Assembly: GCA_018398765.1 (NCBI GenBank)
Contig: JAHBMJ010000054.1
Location: 10,001 to 30,000, forward strand
Source of the DNA: Chromera velia
Taxonomy: Eukaryota; Sar; Chromeraceae
Length of the DNA: 20,000 nt
Reading direction: 5' to 3'
This document shows, in pieces, positions 1-8,074 of the stretch; positions within the stretch are counted from its first letter, which is position 1; every line of letters begins with the position of its first letter. Made by a program: the position numbers and the translations under genes. The notes below the pieces were generated by a model. It saw only the letters and a list, made by a program, of their open reading frames with translations, ran no database searches and had not been told where the DNA came from.

Positions 1-317
1 AGATAGCGCGCAAGAGATAGCGGCAGAGCAGAAGATCTCTCCTCCATGCCCCTTTTGCCTCTTCTTTCTGTAAGGTATCACGCTTAATGTCTTTTCGGCA
101 ATAAGGAAAGAAGATGGAGGAAACTGGTAACAGCTACATTTCTCTTCTCTTCCCTCCTAATGCTCTTTCTTCTTCTGCAGAGCTCTTCTCCGATCTGAAA
201 GAAAAACCGACCGACCGACCCAACCGTCAAACCAACCGAAAAATCTGGCCCTTGACGTCAATGGCCTCCAGTTCTGTCAAGGGAACTGCAGCGACGCACG
301 CACAAAGGCGTTGCCCC

Positions 318-326
318 AGAGAGAGA

Positions 327-370
<44 letters not shown>

Positions 371-420
371 CTTTGAGTGGACTGGACGGGAAGGAACGCA
401 GGGAGGGAGGGAGGGAGGGA
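318..420. repeat. GA microsatellite followed by GGGA repeats
   Basis: An almost uninterrupted GA dinucleotide run (about 318-366) is followed by a short GGGA tetranucleotide run (401-420). It lies on the 3' side of the minus-strand membrane-protein gene, in what is probably intron or 3' flank. The long reading frames crossing it on both strands are by-products of the repeat (ER/RE or LS/SL polymers) and are not genes. Confidence 0.9.
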
Positions 421-509
421 GACGGGGGGAGAGGCAGGTAGGAAGACAGTCTGTCTCTCAGGCGAAAATGAGACAAAAGTTGTAGACGGGGTTGAATGAC
501 TGGACTCAC

Positions 510-529
510 TGAGGAATCCTTCAGATCCT
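510..529 (-). CDS. possible micro-exon of the membrane-protein gene
   Basis: On the minus strand a pyrimidine-rich acceptor ending GCATCAG is followed by coding that accepts the phase-1 end of the exon at 827-764 (reads EDLKDSS). A GTGAGT donor follows after 20 nt. The exon could instead continue further downstream in the same frame. Only the splice signals and phase agreement support it, and no further exon downstream could be recognised between 1 and 509, so this is tentative. Confidence 0.2.
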
Positions 530-763
530 CTGATGCAGAAAGAAAGAGCATACATAGCAGAACCACAATAATCTTTTTTTATGGTCCCTCTCACCCTCTA
601 GTGTATCCATCCGTCTGTCTGTCTGCCCGCCCGGCTACCTGCCTGACAGTGCGCTTCTATCTGCCTCTCTCTTTTTCTTTTCCTGAAGACGGAGAGTTCC
701 GCCGTTTCACCCGCGCACCTCTGAACTGAAATTCCTTTTTGTTCATCTCTGTGTCCACAGAAC

Positions 764-827
764 CTTTCGCGTTGAATGCGTTGACGGGGGCGAAGTTGAC
801 AAGAAAGTCGACGAGGTAGTTGTCAAT
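764..827 (-). CDS. exon of multi-pass membrane protein gene (downstream exon)
   Basis: A 64-nt minus-strand exon bounded by an acceptor TTCCAG (828-833) and a donor GTTCTG. It reads IDNYLVDFLVNFAPVNAFNAK and leaves one base over. It opens in phase 0, exactly the phase in which the upstream exon (1428-1211) ends, which is the main reason to accept it. The peptide is amphipathic to hydrophobic (LVDFLVNFAPV) and could be membrane-associated. The acceptor sits directly beside a 24-bp minisatellite in the adjoining intron. I recognise no family. The rest of the C-terminal part of the gene is not resolved. Confidence 0.6.
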
Positions 828-833
828 CTGGAA

Positions 834-977
834 GGATAAATGTATCTATGGATGGATGGATAAATGTATCTATGGATGGATGGATAAATGTATCTATGGC
901 TGGATGGATAAATGTATCTATGGATGGATGGATAAATGTATCTATGGATGGATGGATAAATGTATCTATGGATGGAT
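834..977. repeat. 24-bp minisatellite, six copies
   Basis: Six tandem 24-nt units (GGATAAATG...GGATGGAT), one carrying a single GGCT variant, fill the acceptor-proximal part of the intron between the minus-strand exons at 1428-1211 and 827-764. Because 24 is divisible by three, most frames stay open through it, which explains the repetitive peptides predicted there. It is intronic and not coding. Confidence 0.95.
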
Positions 978-1210
978 GGATGGATGCCATATGAATAGAA
1001 AGTACCGTCTGTTGCAAAACAATGAGGCAGACGTTCAGGCTGATCTTGGCAAATCGACACGTGATCGTGTGCTGAAGCAACTGGATGACAGACGGCAGAG
1101 CGGAGGGAAGACAGAACGCGCATAGAGATGCGAAAGAAGAAACAGCACGCTTTCTTTCTATCCCCTTTCCTTTTCCCCTCAGCCTTGTTTATCGTTCCTT
1201 TTCGACTGAC

Positions 1211-1428
1211 GTCTGCGATGAAGATGCTCTTGATGGAGTTCAGCAGGGTGTCACCAATGTGTTCGGACTGCACATGCGCACACACAAAGGAAGCCTCCAC
1301 GAACACATCCGTGTGTCTGCCAGATGATGCTTCTACATTGAAGTACAGCTGAACGAGAGCCCCTCCAGGATCCCCGTAGATGCCAAAACATTCAGTCAGG
1401 CACACCCATCCAATGCTTGCAAAGAAAG
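1211..1428 (-). CDS. exon of multi-pass membrane protein gene
   Basis: A 218-nt minus-strand exon. The acceptor is GCTACAG (ending at 1429) and the donor GTCAGT (1210-1205). It opens in phase 1, matching the GAAG end of the exon at 3225-3186, and closes in phase 0, matching the next exon at 827. It encodes about 72 residues: an N-terminal hydrophobic stretch (AFFASIGWVCLTECFGIYG), a short hydrophobic segment (ALVQLYF), then a soluble-looking region ending KSIFIAD. The other frames are interrupted by stops. The consistent phases and cysteine-rich hydrophobic start fit a multi-pass membrane protein. I do not recognise the family. Confidence 0.7.
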
Positions 1429-2084
1429 CTGTAGCATCCTAAGTCCAGCCGGTCCTCCTTTTGTTCCACGGTCGTGGACACAAAGAGAGTCACAAACTCT
1501 CCCGATGAACCTAACAAAGCCCCCCGTTTAGAGTGAGAAACGCAACGGGAGTAGATCCATTCACTCGGGGGCAGTCAGTGCCAGTCAAAAGCACTCAGAT
1601 ACGTGGAAACGGAAAAGAAGCATAAATTGAACTGCCGTCGGAAAAACACTAAAAGGAGAATTCAGCACCCGATCGACGGACCTGAAGGATCATTGTCGAC
1701 CCTGTGAGCAGGAGAGAGACGGGCATGACCAGACACCCAAAAAAACCAAGGAACACGATCAGAATCCAACGCTGAAGGCAAAATGAATGAAACGACCAGA
1801 CGATCAGTCTGCATATCAGTCTACACTGATGCACTCGGGTACAGCGTCTATATGTCGATATCACTCTTTCAATCGAGATCACTCTTTCAATCTATGCAGA
1901 AATTCCTGAGTCCATGAATGCAACGGTCGATCCACCACGTGTGGAAGAGAAAGACTAGTGCACGATCACCACCAAAGTGAGAAAGGACGTATCATTCTGC
2001 ATTCACTTGTTCACTTTTTGAACAGCATTCAAGGAAAGATTCGAAATTCAAACTTCTCTCTCTTTCCTCGTACCTCTCTCCTTG

Positions 2085-2181
<97 letters not shown>

Positions 2182-2219
2182 GGGGAGAGAGAGGGAGAGA
2201 GAGGGAGAGAGAGGGGGAG
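2085..2219. repeat. compound CA/GA microsatellite, copy 1
   Basis: A CA run (about 2085-2133) passes directly into a GA run with AAAG, GGGGA and GGGA interruptions. This is the longer of the two versions in the duplicated intron. The length difference from copy 2 is confined to the CA part. Confidence 0.95.
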
Positions 2220-2873
2220 CNAGCATCCTAAGTCCAGCCGGTCCTCCTTTTGTTCCACGGTCGTGGACACAAAGAGAGTCACAAACTCTCCCGATGAACC
2301 TAACAAAGCCCCCCGTTTAGAGTGAGAAACGCAACGGGAGTAGATCCATTCACTCGGGGGCAGTCAGTGCCAGTCAAAAGCACTCAGATACGTGGAAACG
2401 GAAAAGAAGCATAAATTGAACTGCCGTCGGAAAAACACTAAAAGGAGAATTCAGCACCCGATCGACGGACCTGAAGGATCATTGTCGACCCTGTGAGCAG
2501 GAGAGAGACGGGCATGACCAGACACCCAAAAAAACCAAGGAACACGATCAGAATCCAACGCTGAAGGCAAAATGAATGAAACGACCAGACGATCAGTCTG
2601 CATATCAGTCTACACTGATGCACTCGGGTACAGCGTCTATATGTCGATATCACTCTTTCAATCGAGATCACTCTTTCAATCTATGCAGAAATTCCTGAGT
2701 CCATGAATGCAACGGTCGATCCACCACGTGTGGAAGAGAAAGACTAGTGCACGATCACCACCAAAGTGAGAAAGGACGTATCATTCTGCATTCACTTGTT
2801 CACTTTTTGAACAGCATTCAAGGAAAGATTCGAAATTCAAACTTCTCTCTCTTTCCTCGTACCTCTCTCCTTG

Positions 2874-2956
<83 letters not shown>

Positions 2957-2994
2957 GGGGAGAGAGAGGGAGAGAGAGGGAGAGAGAGGGGGAG
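2874..2994. repeat. compound CA/GA microsatellite, copy 2
   Basis: The same compound CA/GA tract as at 2085-2219, with a CA part about 14 nt shorter. It ends at the unique flank beginning CAGGGAGTACGG. It is likely the other allele, or a replication-slippage version of the same locus. Confidence 0.95.
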
Positions 2995-3185
2995 CCAGGG
3001 AGTACGGGGAGTCACGGCCAGAGGAAAAAGAAAAAGGGAATTTACTCAACACCTCACCGAGCAGAGAAACAAAACCTGCATGCATGCATGCAATGCAGTG
3101 ATCACAGACCCGCCCTTCTCTGCCTTCACACGCCTTAATTCCGTCTCCGCGTTCCATCTCGATCCATCCGTACAGGCCGACTGAC

Positions 3186-3381
3186 CTTCAATCTCCATTT
3201 CCACGAACTCCACGAGCTCGCTGCACTGCCCCCCCTTTCGCCTTCTACCAAGCCGTAAGAATGCCGGAGAGGAACTGCTGAAGGACTTCCCAACGGGGTG
3301 TGGAAGGCGGACCCCCGTGGCCGAGACGGATCCTTTTCGGAACCTTGGGCAAGACCCACGATCAGACATCGGATGTGACCA
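3186..3381 (-). CDS. exon(s) of multi-pass membrane protein gene, internal boundary ambiguous
   Basis: The 3' part on the minus strand (3225-3186) reads CSELVEFVEMEIE. It ends GAAG before a GTCAGT donor, in the phase needed by the exon at 1428. The upstream exon at 3820-3712 ends in phase 2. Two solutions join them. Solution one: acceptor TTTGCAG at 3381, then an exon to 3249 reading GHIRCLIVGLAQGSEKDP..., then a 23-nt GT...AG intron (3248-3226). Solution two: a single exon starting at 3343 after CCCAAG, in the frame FRKGSVSATG... Both are open throughout. The first has the better acceptor but needs an unusually small intron. The region is a hydrophilic serine/arginine-rich loop between membrane segments. 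Confidence 0.5.
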
Positions 3382-3457
3382 CTGCAAACAGTCCCTCACT
3401 CACTCAAGCAGGCAGAGAGAGAAACGTCTAGGCAGGAAGGGAAAGGGGTATCGGAAA

Positions 3458-3510
3458 ACACACACACACACACACACATACACACACACACACACACAAA
3501 CACACACACG
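3458..3510. repeat. CA microsatellite with TA and AA interruptions
   Basis: A CA run interrupted by CATA and CAAA and ending ACACACACGTGTGT. It is intronic, lying between the minus-strand exons at 3820-3712 and 3381-3186. Confidence 0.95.
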
Positions 3511-3711
3511 TGTGTATGATTGCCGCATGGGGGGGACCGCTGGGTCTGAAGGCAAACACCTGCATGTGCATTGTTCAAGCATAAGTGACCAAGCGCACGC
3601 TCACGCATCTATTCATTCAAATTTCATTGAGCAAGCTTCATGCCAAATTTATCTGTCGTTTGTCCGTCTCATTCTGCGCGCACATCTGCCGTGCGAGTCT
3701 GCCCTGCGTAC

Positions 3712-3820
3712 TTGATTTCCGGCACCATTCTGAAGGCGAAGACTGCCACCGCGATGGCGTCCACGTAGATCATCGCAGAGGTCGAGGAGGAGATCAGCTC
3801 AGACAAGCCTTGCGCGTGCA
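3712..3820 (-). CDS. exon of multi-pass membrane protein gene (transmembrane segment)
   Basis: A 109-nt minus-strand exon with a clear acceptor (CCTGTTTGCAG, ending at 3821) and a donor GTACGC (3711-3706). It opens in phase 1, completing a codon left by the exon ending at 4123, and closes in phase 2. It encodes 35 residues beginning HAQGLSELISSSTSAM, followed by a hydrophobic helix (IYVDAIAVAVFAFRMV) long enough to cross the membrane, with a central aspartate. Phase agreement with the upstream exon supports the model. Family unknown. Confidence 0.7.
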
Positions 3821-4122
3821 CTGCAAACAGGAACGTAGGTAGGTTCATCTAAATAAAGAAAGTACTTGCACGGCTACATGTGTGTTGAATCCCGGGGGGG
3901 CATTTCAGGAGAAAACAAAAAAGTTAGAAGTGAGACTGCTGCCATTGGTCACGGGGGCAAATCGGGCCCTTTGTTCATTTGTATCTATGGATACGTGTGC
4001 ACACATGGACGATTCACTGCGTGCAGGGCATTCACCAAATGTTACGTAGACGGACAAAGGAGGAGAGGTCATGAGGGAGCGTTGGCAGATTAGGATTTTT
4101 CTTGACTGACTGGGAATATTAC

Positions 4123-4696
4123 TGAAGGGAATGTACGCCAGAATGCCCCCTTGGGCTGCTGTGAACTGTTGTTTGTGTTCTTTGTCGTGTTTCAGGTTGA
4201 AAATGGCCGGAGAGACGGCCATCATTGCAAGCACCTGGACACAGACAATCAGGACGCAAAACACCTGTACCAAAACACGGCTTCTCGCGAAGGGATTACG
4301 TGACTGCTTCGTGTCTTTCACCTCACAGAAACAAAAGAGACCATACGCGTCTCTGTTCACGTGATATCTTGCAGTAGTTGGGTCCCGGGGACCCATGCTG
4401 ACTATGCTACCCCGGCCGATACTGTCCCTCCTTCGTGCTCCCCTGGTTGTGCCGCTTTCGGGTCCGTCTGTCACCTCCTCCACTCGAGGAAGTTCAAGAT
4501 GGGGACGGAACGACATGACGATGTAGATGGGCGTCAACCTCGGAAGAGCTGCAGAAAGGAGACGGCAAAGCCTATGGTCAATGGTGTCACCTCTCAGTTT
4601 GTTTTCGCCCCGCAAGCCTTTGGGCCGTCGGAGGAATGTATCAAAGATTCCCTGCTTCAGACGTGCACGCAGTCTGACGGTCTGAGTTATCGACAT
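4123..4696 (-). CDS. 5' exon of multi-pass membrane protein gene
   Basis: A long open minus-strand segment ending at the donor GTAATA (4122-4117), one base into a codon, which fits the exon at 3820. The chosen start is the Met at 4696 (MSITQTVRLRAR); an upstream Met at 4738 is in the same frame. A good acceptor (CTCCTTTCTGCAG, ending at 4549) would instead make this an internal exon starting at 4548. The N-terminal part is basic and disordered-looking (RGARRRDSIGRGS). A Cys-containing stretch (YGLFCFCEV) follows, and then a strong transmembrane helix (VLVQVFCVLIVCVQVLAMMA). Together the exons suggest a protein with at least three membrane segments. No channel or transporter signature is visible, so no function is assigned. 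Confidence 0.6.
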
Positions 4697-4854
4697 GATT
4701 GTGTACACGTATATATTAATACAGGGATCATGGGACATGCATGATGCGGATTAGAATAGACGAGGGTTCGTGGATGCACAATGCCTGTAAAGCAGCGGTT
4801 TTTACCCCCGCGGGCAGCTCTTAAATTTGGTCCGCGGCGCAGCATTTAGCTTGC

Positions 4855-4876
4855 CCCGCGGCGGTACCGCCGCGGG
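4855..4876. repeat. perfect 22-bp GC-rich palindrome
   Basis: The segment is its own reverse complement, centred on GGTACC, with arms CCCGCGGCG / CGCCGCGGG. Two further CCGCGG-type palindromes lie within 60 bp upstream (CCCGCGGG near 4807 and TCCGCGGCGC near 4832). Similar CCCCGCGGCG cores recur at 5654 and 5695. Confidence 0.9.
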
Positions 4877-5514
4877 TTTCACCTGGTGGGGCGCTTTTCG
4901 GGCTCCCGGACCGAGGCTTGCTGCTGCCATTCTGTTGACCTTTTGAAATTCCCCCCACTTTCAACACAGTTTTTGGCCCCCCCTTTTTCTCTTCGCTCCC
5001 CTGTCTCTCTCTGGCGGAAAGCTGCGGAGACTTCTAATCAGCTCGAGGGGCTGCAAGGGATGGGGGGACGGGATTTAGCTTCAAATGCTTCTCCGGACTC
5101 TGCACTTCTGTTTTCTTCTCGCTCTCTAAAGGCCGTTTAAAAAAACATGACATAAAATTTTGTTGCAGCTCTCGCTGCCTCCCCTTTATGCCGGACATCT
5201 GTCTAAGGATGGGCAGGCACGGCGGGGCACGTAAATAACAACAGAGAACAACAGGCACTTAGAGGAGACGGTGTACCAACTGTGAGTCTGTGACCTATCA
5301 GGACTCAATATTTCTGTACTGCTGCAGTCGGTCACCAATAAAACAAAGGAACAATTATCATCAACAGTTATAAACAGTTCTTTGAAGGAGCAATTTGAAA
5401 GAGGTTTGAAAGAACGTCCGGTGAAGTTGAGTCTGAAAATGAGTCGAGTGCATGAGTCAAACTGAGCGTATCCTATGAGATTCCTCTCTGTGGCGGCGCC
5501 TCAACTTTTTTTTT

Positions 5515-5735
5515 GCAGGCTCTACGGTGGCGCGGCTCCGCCGTGAAGTGGACCTTTTTGCTGGGCCTAGCCGCCCTGCGGCATGCTGCCGTGGGGCTCT
5601 ACACATCCTGCGCCGCGCCGCTCCGTAGCACACCACGGACAGGAGAAAATTTCGCCCCGCGGCGTGCCACAGGGCGCCCTTCGGGCGTTTCGCAACCCCG
5701 CGGCGTTTGCCCACAAACGCCGTGGGCTTTACAGG
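5515..5735. repeat. cluster of GC-rich hairpins
   Basis: About 220 bp of strongly GC-rich DNA in a moderate-GC setting. It contains a near-palindromic ACGGTGGCG...CCGCCGT pair at the left, a CGCCC-TTC-GGGCG stem near 5670, and a 9-bp stem CGGCGTTTG/CAAACGCCG with a 4-nt loop near 5702-5724. The CCCCGCGGCG core occurs twice here and is shared with the cluster at 4.8 kb. This suggests a dispersed foldback repeat family and not a gene; the arginine-rich frames across it follow from composition. Confidence 0.6.
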
Positions 5736-6127
5736 TATTGTAGATGCATAGTACGTCCTAGCATACCGGTTGTTAGTTCGTACGGTATTGGGTATCGTGC
5801 CTAGGCCAGTTTCTTCCTAATCTACCCTAATCTATCCACCCTTAGTTTCTGACTCTGCCTGCCTCTCTATCATATTTTAGAATGCTATTGGATTAGAACC
5901 TACTGTTAGACCACAATAGTCCATACTACAAAAGTGGTGCCCTGGACCCTCCACTCCGTGGAAAGCGTATAGCGTGTATGGGGCAGATTAATTAGGGCAC
6001 TTTCTGCATACGTACGTTAAATTAGGTGGCCCGACAATCTTTCACGGACCATGCATGCACAGACTAATGATCTGACACAAGCAAGCTTGCGAACGGCCCC
6101 GGAAAGGAAGAAAAAATTGCAACTGCA

Positions 6128-6195
6128 TGGTTGACCTAGTGGTTAACGCATGCTATATAGCTGCTTAAAGTGGATTAAAGTCACGCAGAAAAGTG
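6128..6195 (+). other. tRNA A-box-like sequence, possible SINE relic
   Basis: TGACCTAGTGGTTAACGC resembles the D-arm/A-box of a tRNA (consensus TRGCNNAGYNGG with the GGTTA loop). A possible but poor B-box (GGATTAAAGTC) lies about 35 bp downstream. No cloverleaf can be folded by eye, so this is not a functional tRNA call. It could be a degraded tRNA-derived element. Confidence 0.15.
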
Positions 6196-6229
6196 TACTC
6201 ACATGCAGTCAGGGGGGGGATAACCCAGA

Positions 6230-7200
6230 TGTATGTAAGATTTCATATATTTTCTAAAAAATACTGTAGAATGAAAACTAAGTTTAAGAAAATTAAAATC
6301 CATAACATAATTAATTTTCTTATATGTTGTTAACCATCTTTTATATTTTTTGTATGAAAAGCCGAAAAAAAGTTTATAATGGATTTCAAATTTACAGGTC
6401 GGCCTGGACTAAACCTATAAACAAATTTATCAATAATTTTTATAACTTGTTATCATTAAAAAAACCTTAATGCAAACTTTTAAGACTTAATCAAGAAATG
6501 ACTCCTAATGACTCCTTAACGCTCACTATGGTTTCATTTATTATGTCTCAATCTTCAAAATACGTTCACTGCGTTGACCTCCCTGAACCTAAGTACCACT
6601 TGAGAGTTCAAGCCGCATTTTTGGATAAGCTTGAAAGTCTGCGCTGCCGGTGTGGATCATTTAGAGTGTTTTGAAAGTCACGGCCAGGCTTGTGCCTTTA
6701 AAAATGGACTTTTGCCCTCAAGTCGCACTTTTAAAAACATGATTCATACTATAAAAGTTTTTTTTGTATCTTGACCTAGATCTTGACTGCATGATCCTGA
6801 ATGGTCAAAACTATAATAAACTATAAGAGATTTAATATCCAAAAAAGTTTTTACATTTAAAAAAAATTTAAAACAAAAATGTACGGAGTAAAAACCTGTA
6901 GCATGTTATAGAAAAGTAATGGTCAAATTAAATTTCTCTGAGTTTAAGTCGTTTGGTTGTCAATGATCTAAAACCTAATTAAAAGGTATCGAGATTCTTA
7001 GTTTTTTTTTGTTATTTCACAATTGTCCTTACTAAGGCTTATTTACCCTTCCTTATAGCCAAAACAGTTATGTGCAATTATAAACTACGATCGATCAACC
7101 AATAAGAAAAAAAAAAACAATCAAAGGAAATCGAAAGAAAACACCAGACACTTGCAGAAGCGGTGAGACTAAAAAAAATCTAAAAAAAGCGCACGAAACC
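6230..7200. other. AT-rich block without genes
   Basis: About 1 kb dominated by A and T runs, with no open frame of note and no splice-bounded exon. It begins just after a GGGGGGG tract and ends before a GC-rich patch (GCGCGCGCGGCGCGC near 7280). A comparable AT-rich block lies on the other side of the inverted gene unit (15,250-16,258). No clear alignment between the two blocks was found by eye. Confidence 0.6.
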
Positions 7201-7532
7201 ATAAGCCAATCCGCCAAGCGTACCTAAGGATGTGTATGGTGCCGGGCAAGTTGCACACACATTGTATGGAAAAAGGGTGCGCGCGCGGCGCGCATTAATA
7301 CATTGTCAGGCCCCCGGCCCGCAGGGCGCTGTGCGTGCGATTTTGGCCCTGGCTGCATGCATGACCTGTGGTGGGGCATGCCGGGGCTCTCGACGGCCGG
7401 AAAAGCCGATTTTACTCAAATTCAACAAATGAGAAATTAATCAGCTTTCTATATATATATGGTATTCTAGCTGCTGGAAAAAGAGTACTTCATCAATTAA
7501 CAGCATGTGAGTTACTTCAATGATTTGGTTCC

Positions 7533-8074
7533 ATGCTGAGCGCTAGGGTCTGGCACTTATATTGGGTTACAGGTTTTAACACCCCCTGTACATAAGGGTA
7601 TACCCCCCTGTAATGTTACCCTTACTTCAAAAGTGGTCCCAATCGATCAATCTCATCAGGTTACATCTAAAAATATTAAAAACATCTTCTGTTGATTGAG
7701 GTTATATGAGAAACTGATGAAAAACGATACGTTAGGTTAAATATGCAATACATCTACCGCGCATTGCACGCTCATCGATCTCACTTGAAAAATAGGCGTA
7801 TGCATGATCAAAAAAATTTCAAGGTCGATCGATCGGCCATTGAAGATTGATCGATTGACCCTGTTGGAAATATTGATCGACATCACATCGACATCGAACG
7901 ATATCGAACTCCTGATCAATCCAGATGTTTATCAATTGATCTTGCAATCTGTGGAGCGATCGAAGTCTATACATCCTGTGACCTTGCCTGCACTGATCGA
8001 GCTTTCCCATTGCTCACATGCACAAGTCTTGAAACATGCCTTCGATCTTGCTTTGATCTTTCTCATCAGTCATC
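7533..8074 (+). promoter_or_regulatory. upstream/leader region of the left convergent gene
   Basis: The outer part contains GAGCGCT, then GGCACTT and ATATTGGGTTACAGGT, in the same order as in the reverse complement of the right-hand end (around 15,006-14,960). A stretch with GGTTACA-type motifs follows, then the conserved 34-nt block at 7729-7762, and then a leader unusually rich in CGAT/GATC up to the ATG at 8075. The right-hand gene has the same sequence of parts. It probably contains promoter and 5' UTR, but no TATA-like element or start site can be fixed. Confidence 0.5.
7729..7762 (+). promoter_or_regulatory. conserved 34-nt upstream block, left copy
   Basis: Begins ACGTTAGGT and continues through AAATATGCAATA to TACCGC. 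It matches the minus-strand block at 14598-14565 at 30 of 34 positions without gaps. It lies 312 nt before the left ATG; the right copy lies 262 nt before its ATG. The surrounding leaders are much less conserved, so this is a candidate core promoter or transcription-start element. Confidence 0.5.

Larger units (their letters stand above)
1433..2995. repeat. direct duplication with a single N between copies (probable assembly artefact)
   Basis: Copy 1 (1433-2220, 788 nt) and copy 2 (2222-2995, 774 nt) look identical by eye except that copy 1 carries seven more CA units. The single N at 2221 lies exactly between them. Copy 1 stops abruptly at GGGGGAGC, and only copy 2 runs on into unique sequence (CAGGGAGTACGG). 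Copy 2 starts abruptly at AGCATCCTAAG, while only copy 1 has the upstream unique sequence. That is the pattern of two overlapping contig ends placed in tandem. Both copies lie wholly inside the intron between the exons at 3186 and 1428, so the gene model is unaffected. Confidence 0.9.
4740..6230. other. gene-free region between the membrane-protein gene and the AT-rich block
   Basis: No exon with convincing splice sites on either strand. It contains GC-rich palindromes near 4.8 kb and at 5.5-5.7 kb (listed separately) and a run of degenerate CCTAATC/CCTAATCTA motifs around 5816-5840. Upstream promoter elements for the minus-strand gene may lie just above 4740 but cannot be defined. Confidence 0.6.

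Noticed and set aside
820-1125. Open frame with repeated CIYGWMDK peptide
   Set aside because: Direct translation of the 24-bp minisatellite, whose length is divisible by three, within an intron.
1433-2995. A genuine recent tandem gene or segmental duplication
   Set aside because: The apparent identity apart from microsatellite length, the N at the junction and the complementary truncation of the two ends point to an assembly overlap.
1992-3157. Long reading frames across the CA/GA tracts (Thr-His, Arg-Glu, Leu-Ser and Cys-Val polymers)
   Set aside because: They arise from dinucleotide repeats on both strands and lie inside an intron.
5457-5804. Arginine-rich and alanine/proline-rich frames over the GC cluster
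   Set aside because: Composition effect of the GC-rich hairpins; no splice sites, and overlapping frames on both strands.
5905-5960. Possible LTR end and primer-binding site (AAAAGTGGTGCCCTGG)
   Set aside because: No second LTR, no polypurine tract partner and no gag or pol frame within the window; the resemblance to a tRNA 3' end is weak.
7232-7432. 66-codon plus-strand frame
   Set aside because: Spans a GC-rich low-complexity patch (GCGCGCGCGGCGCGC) with no supporting signals.
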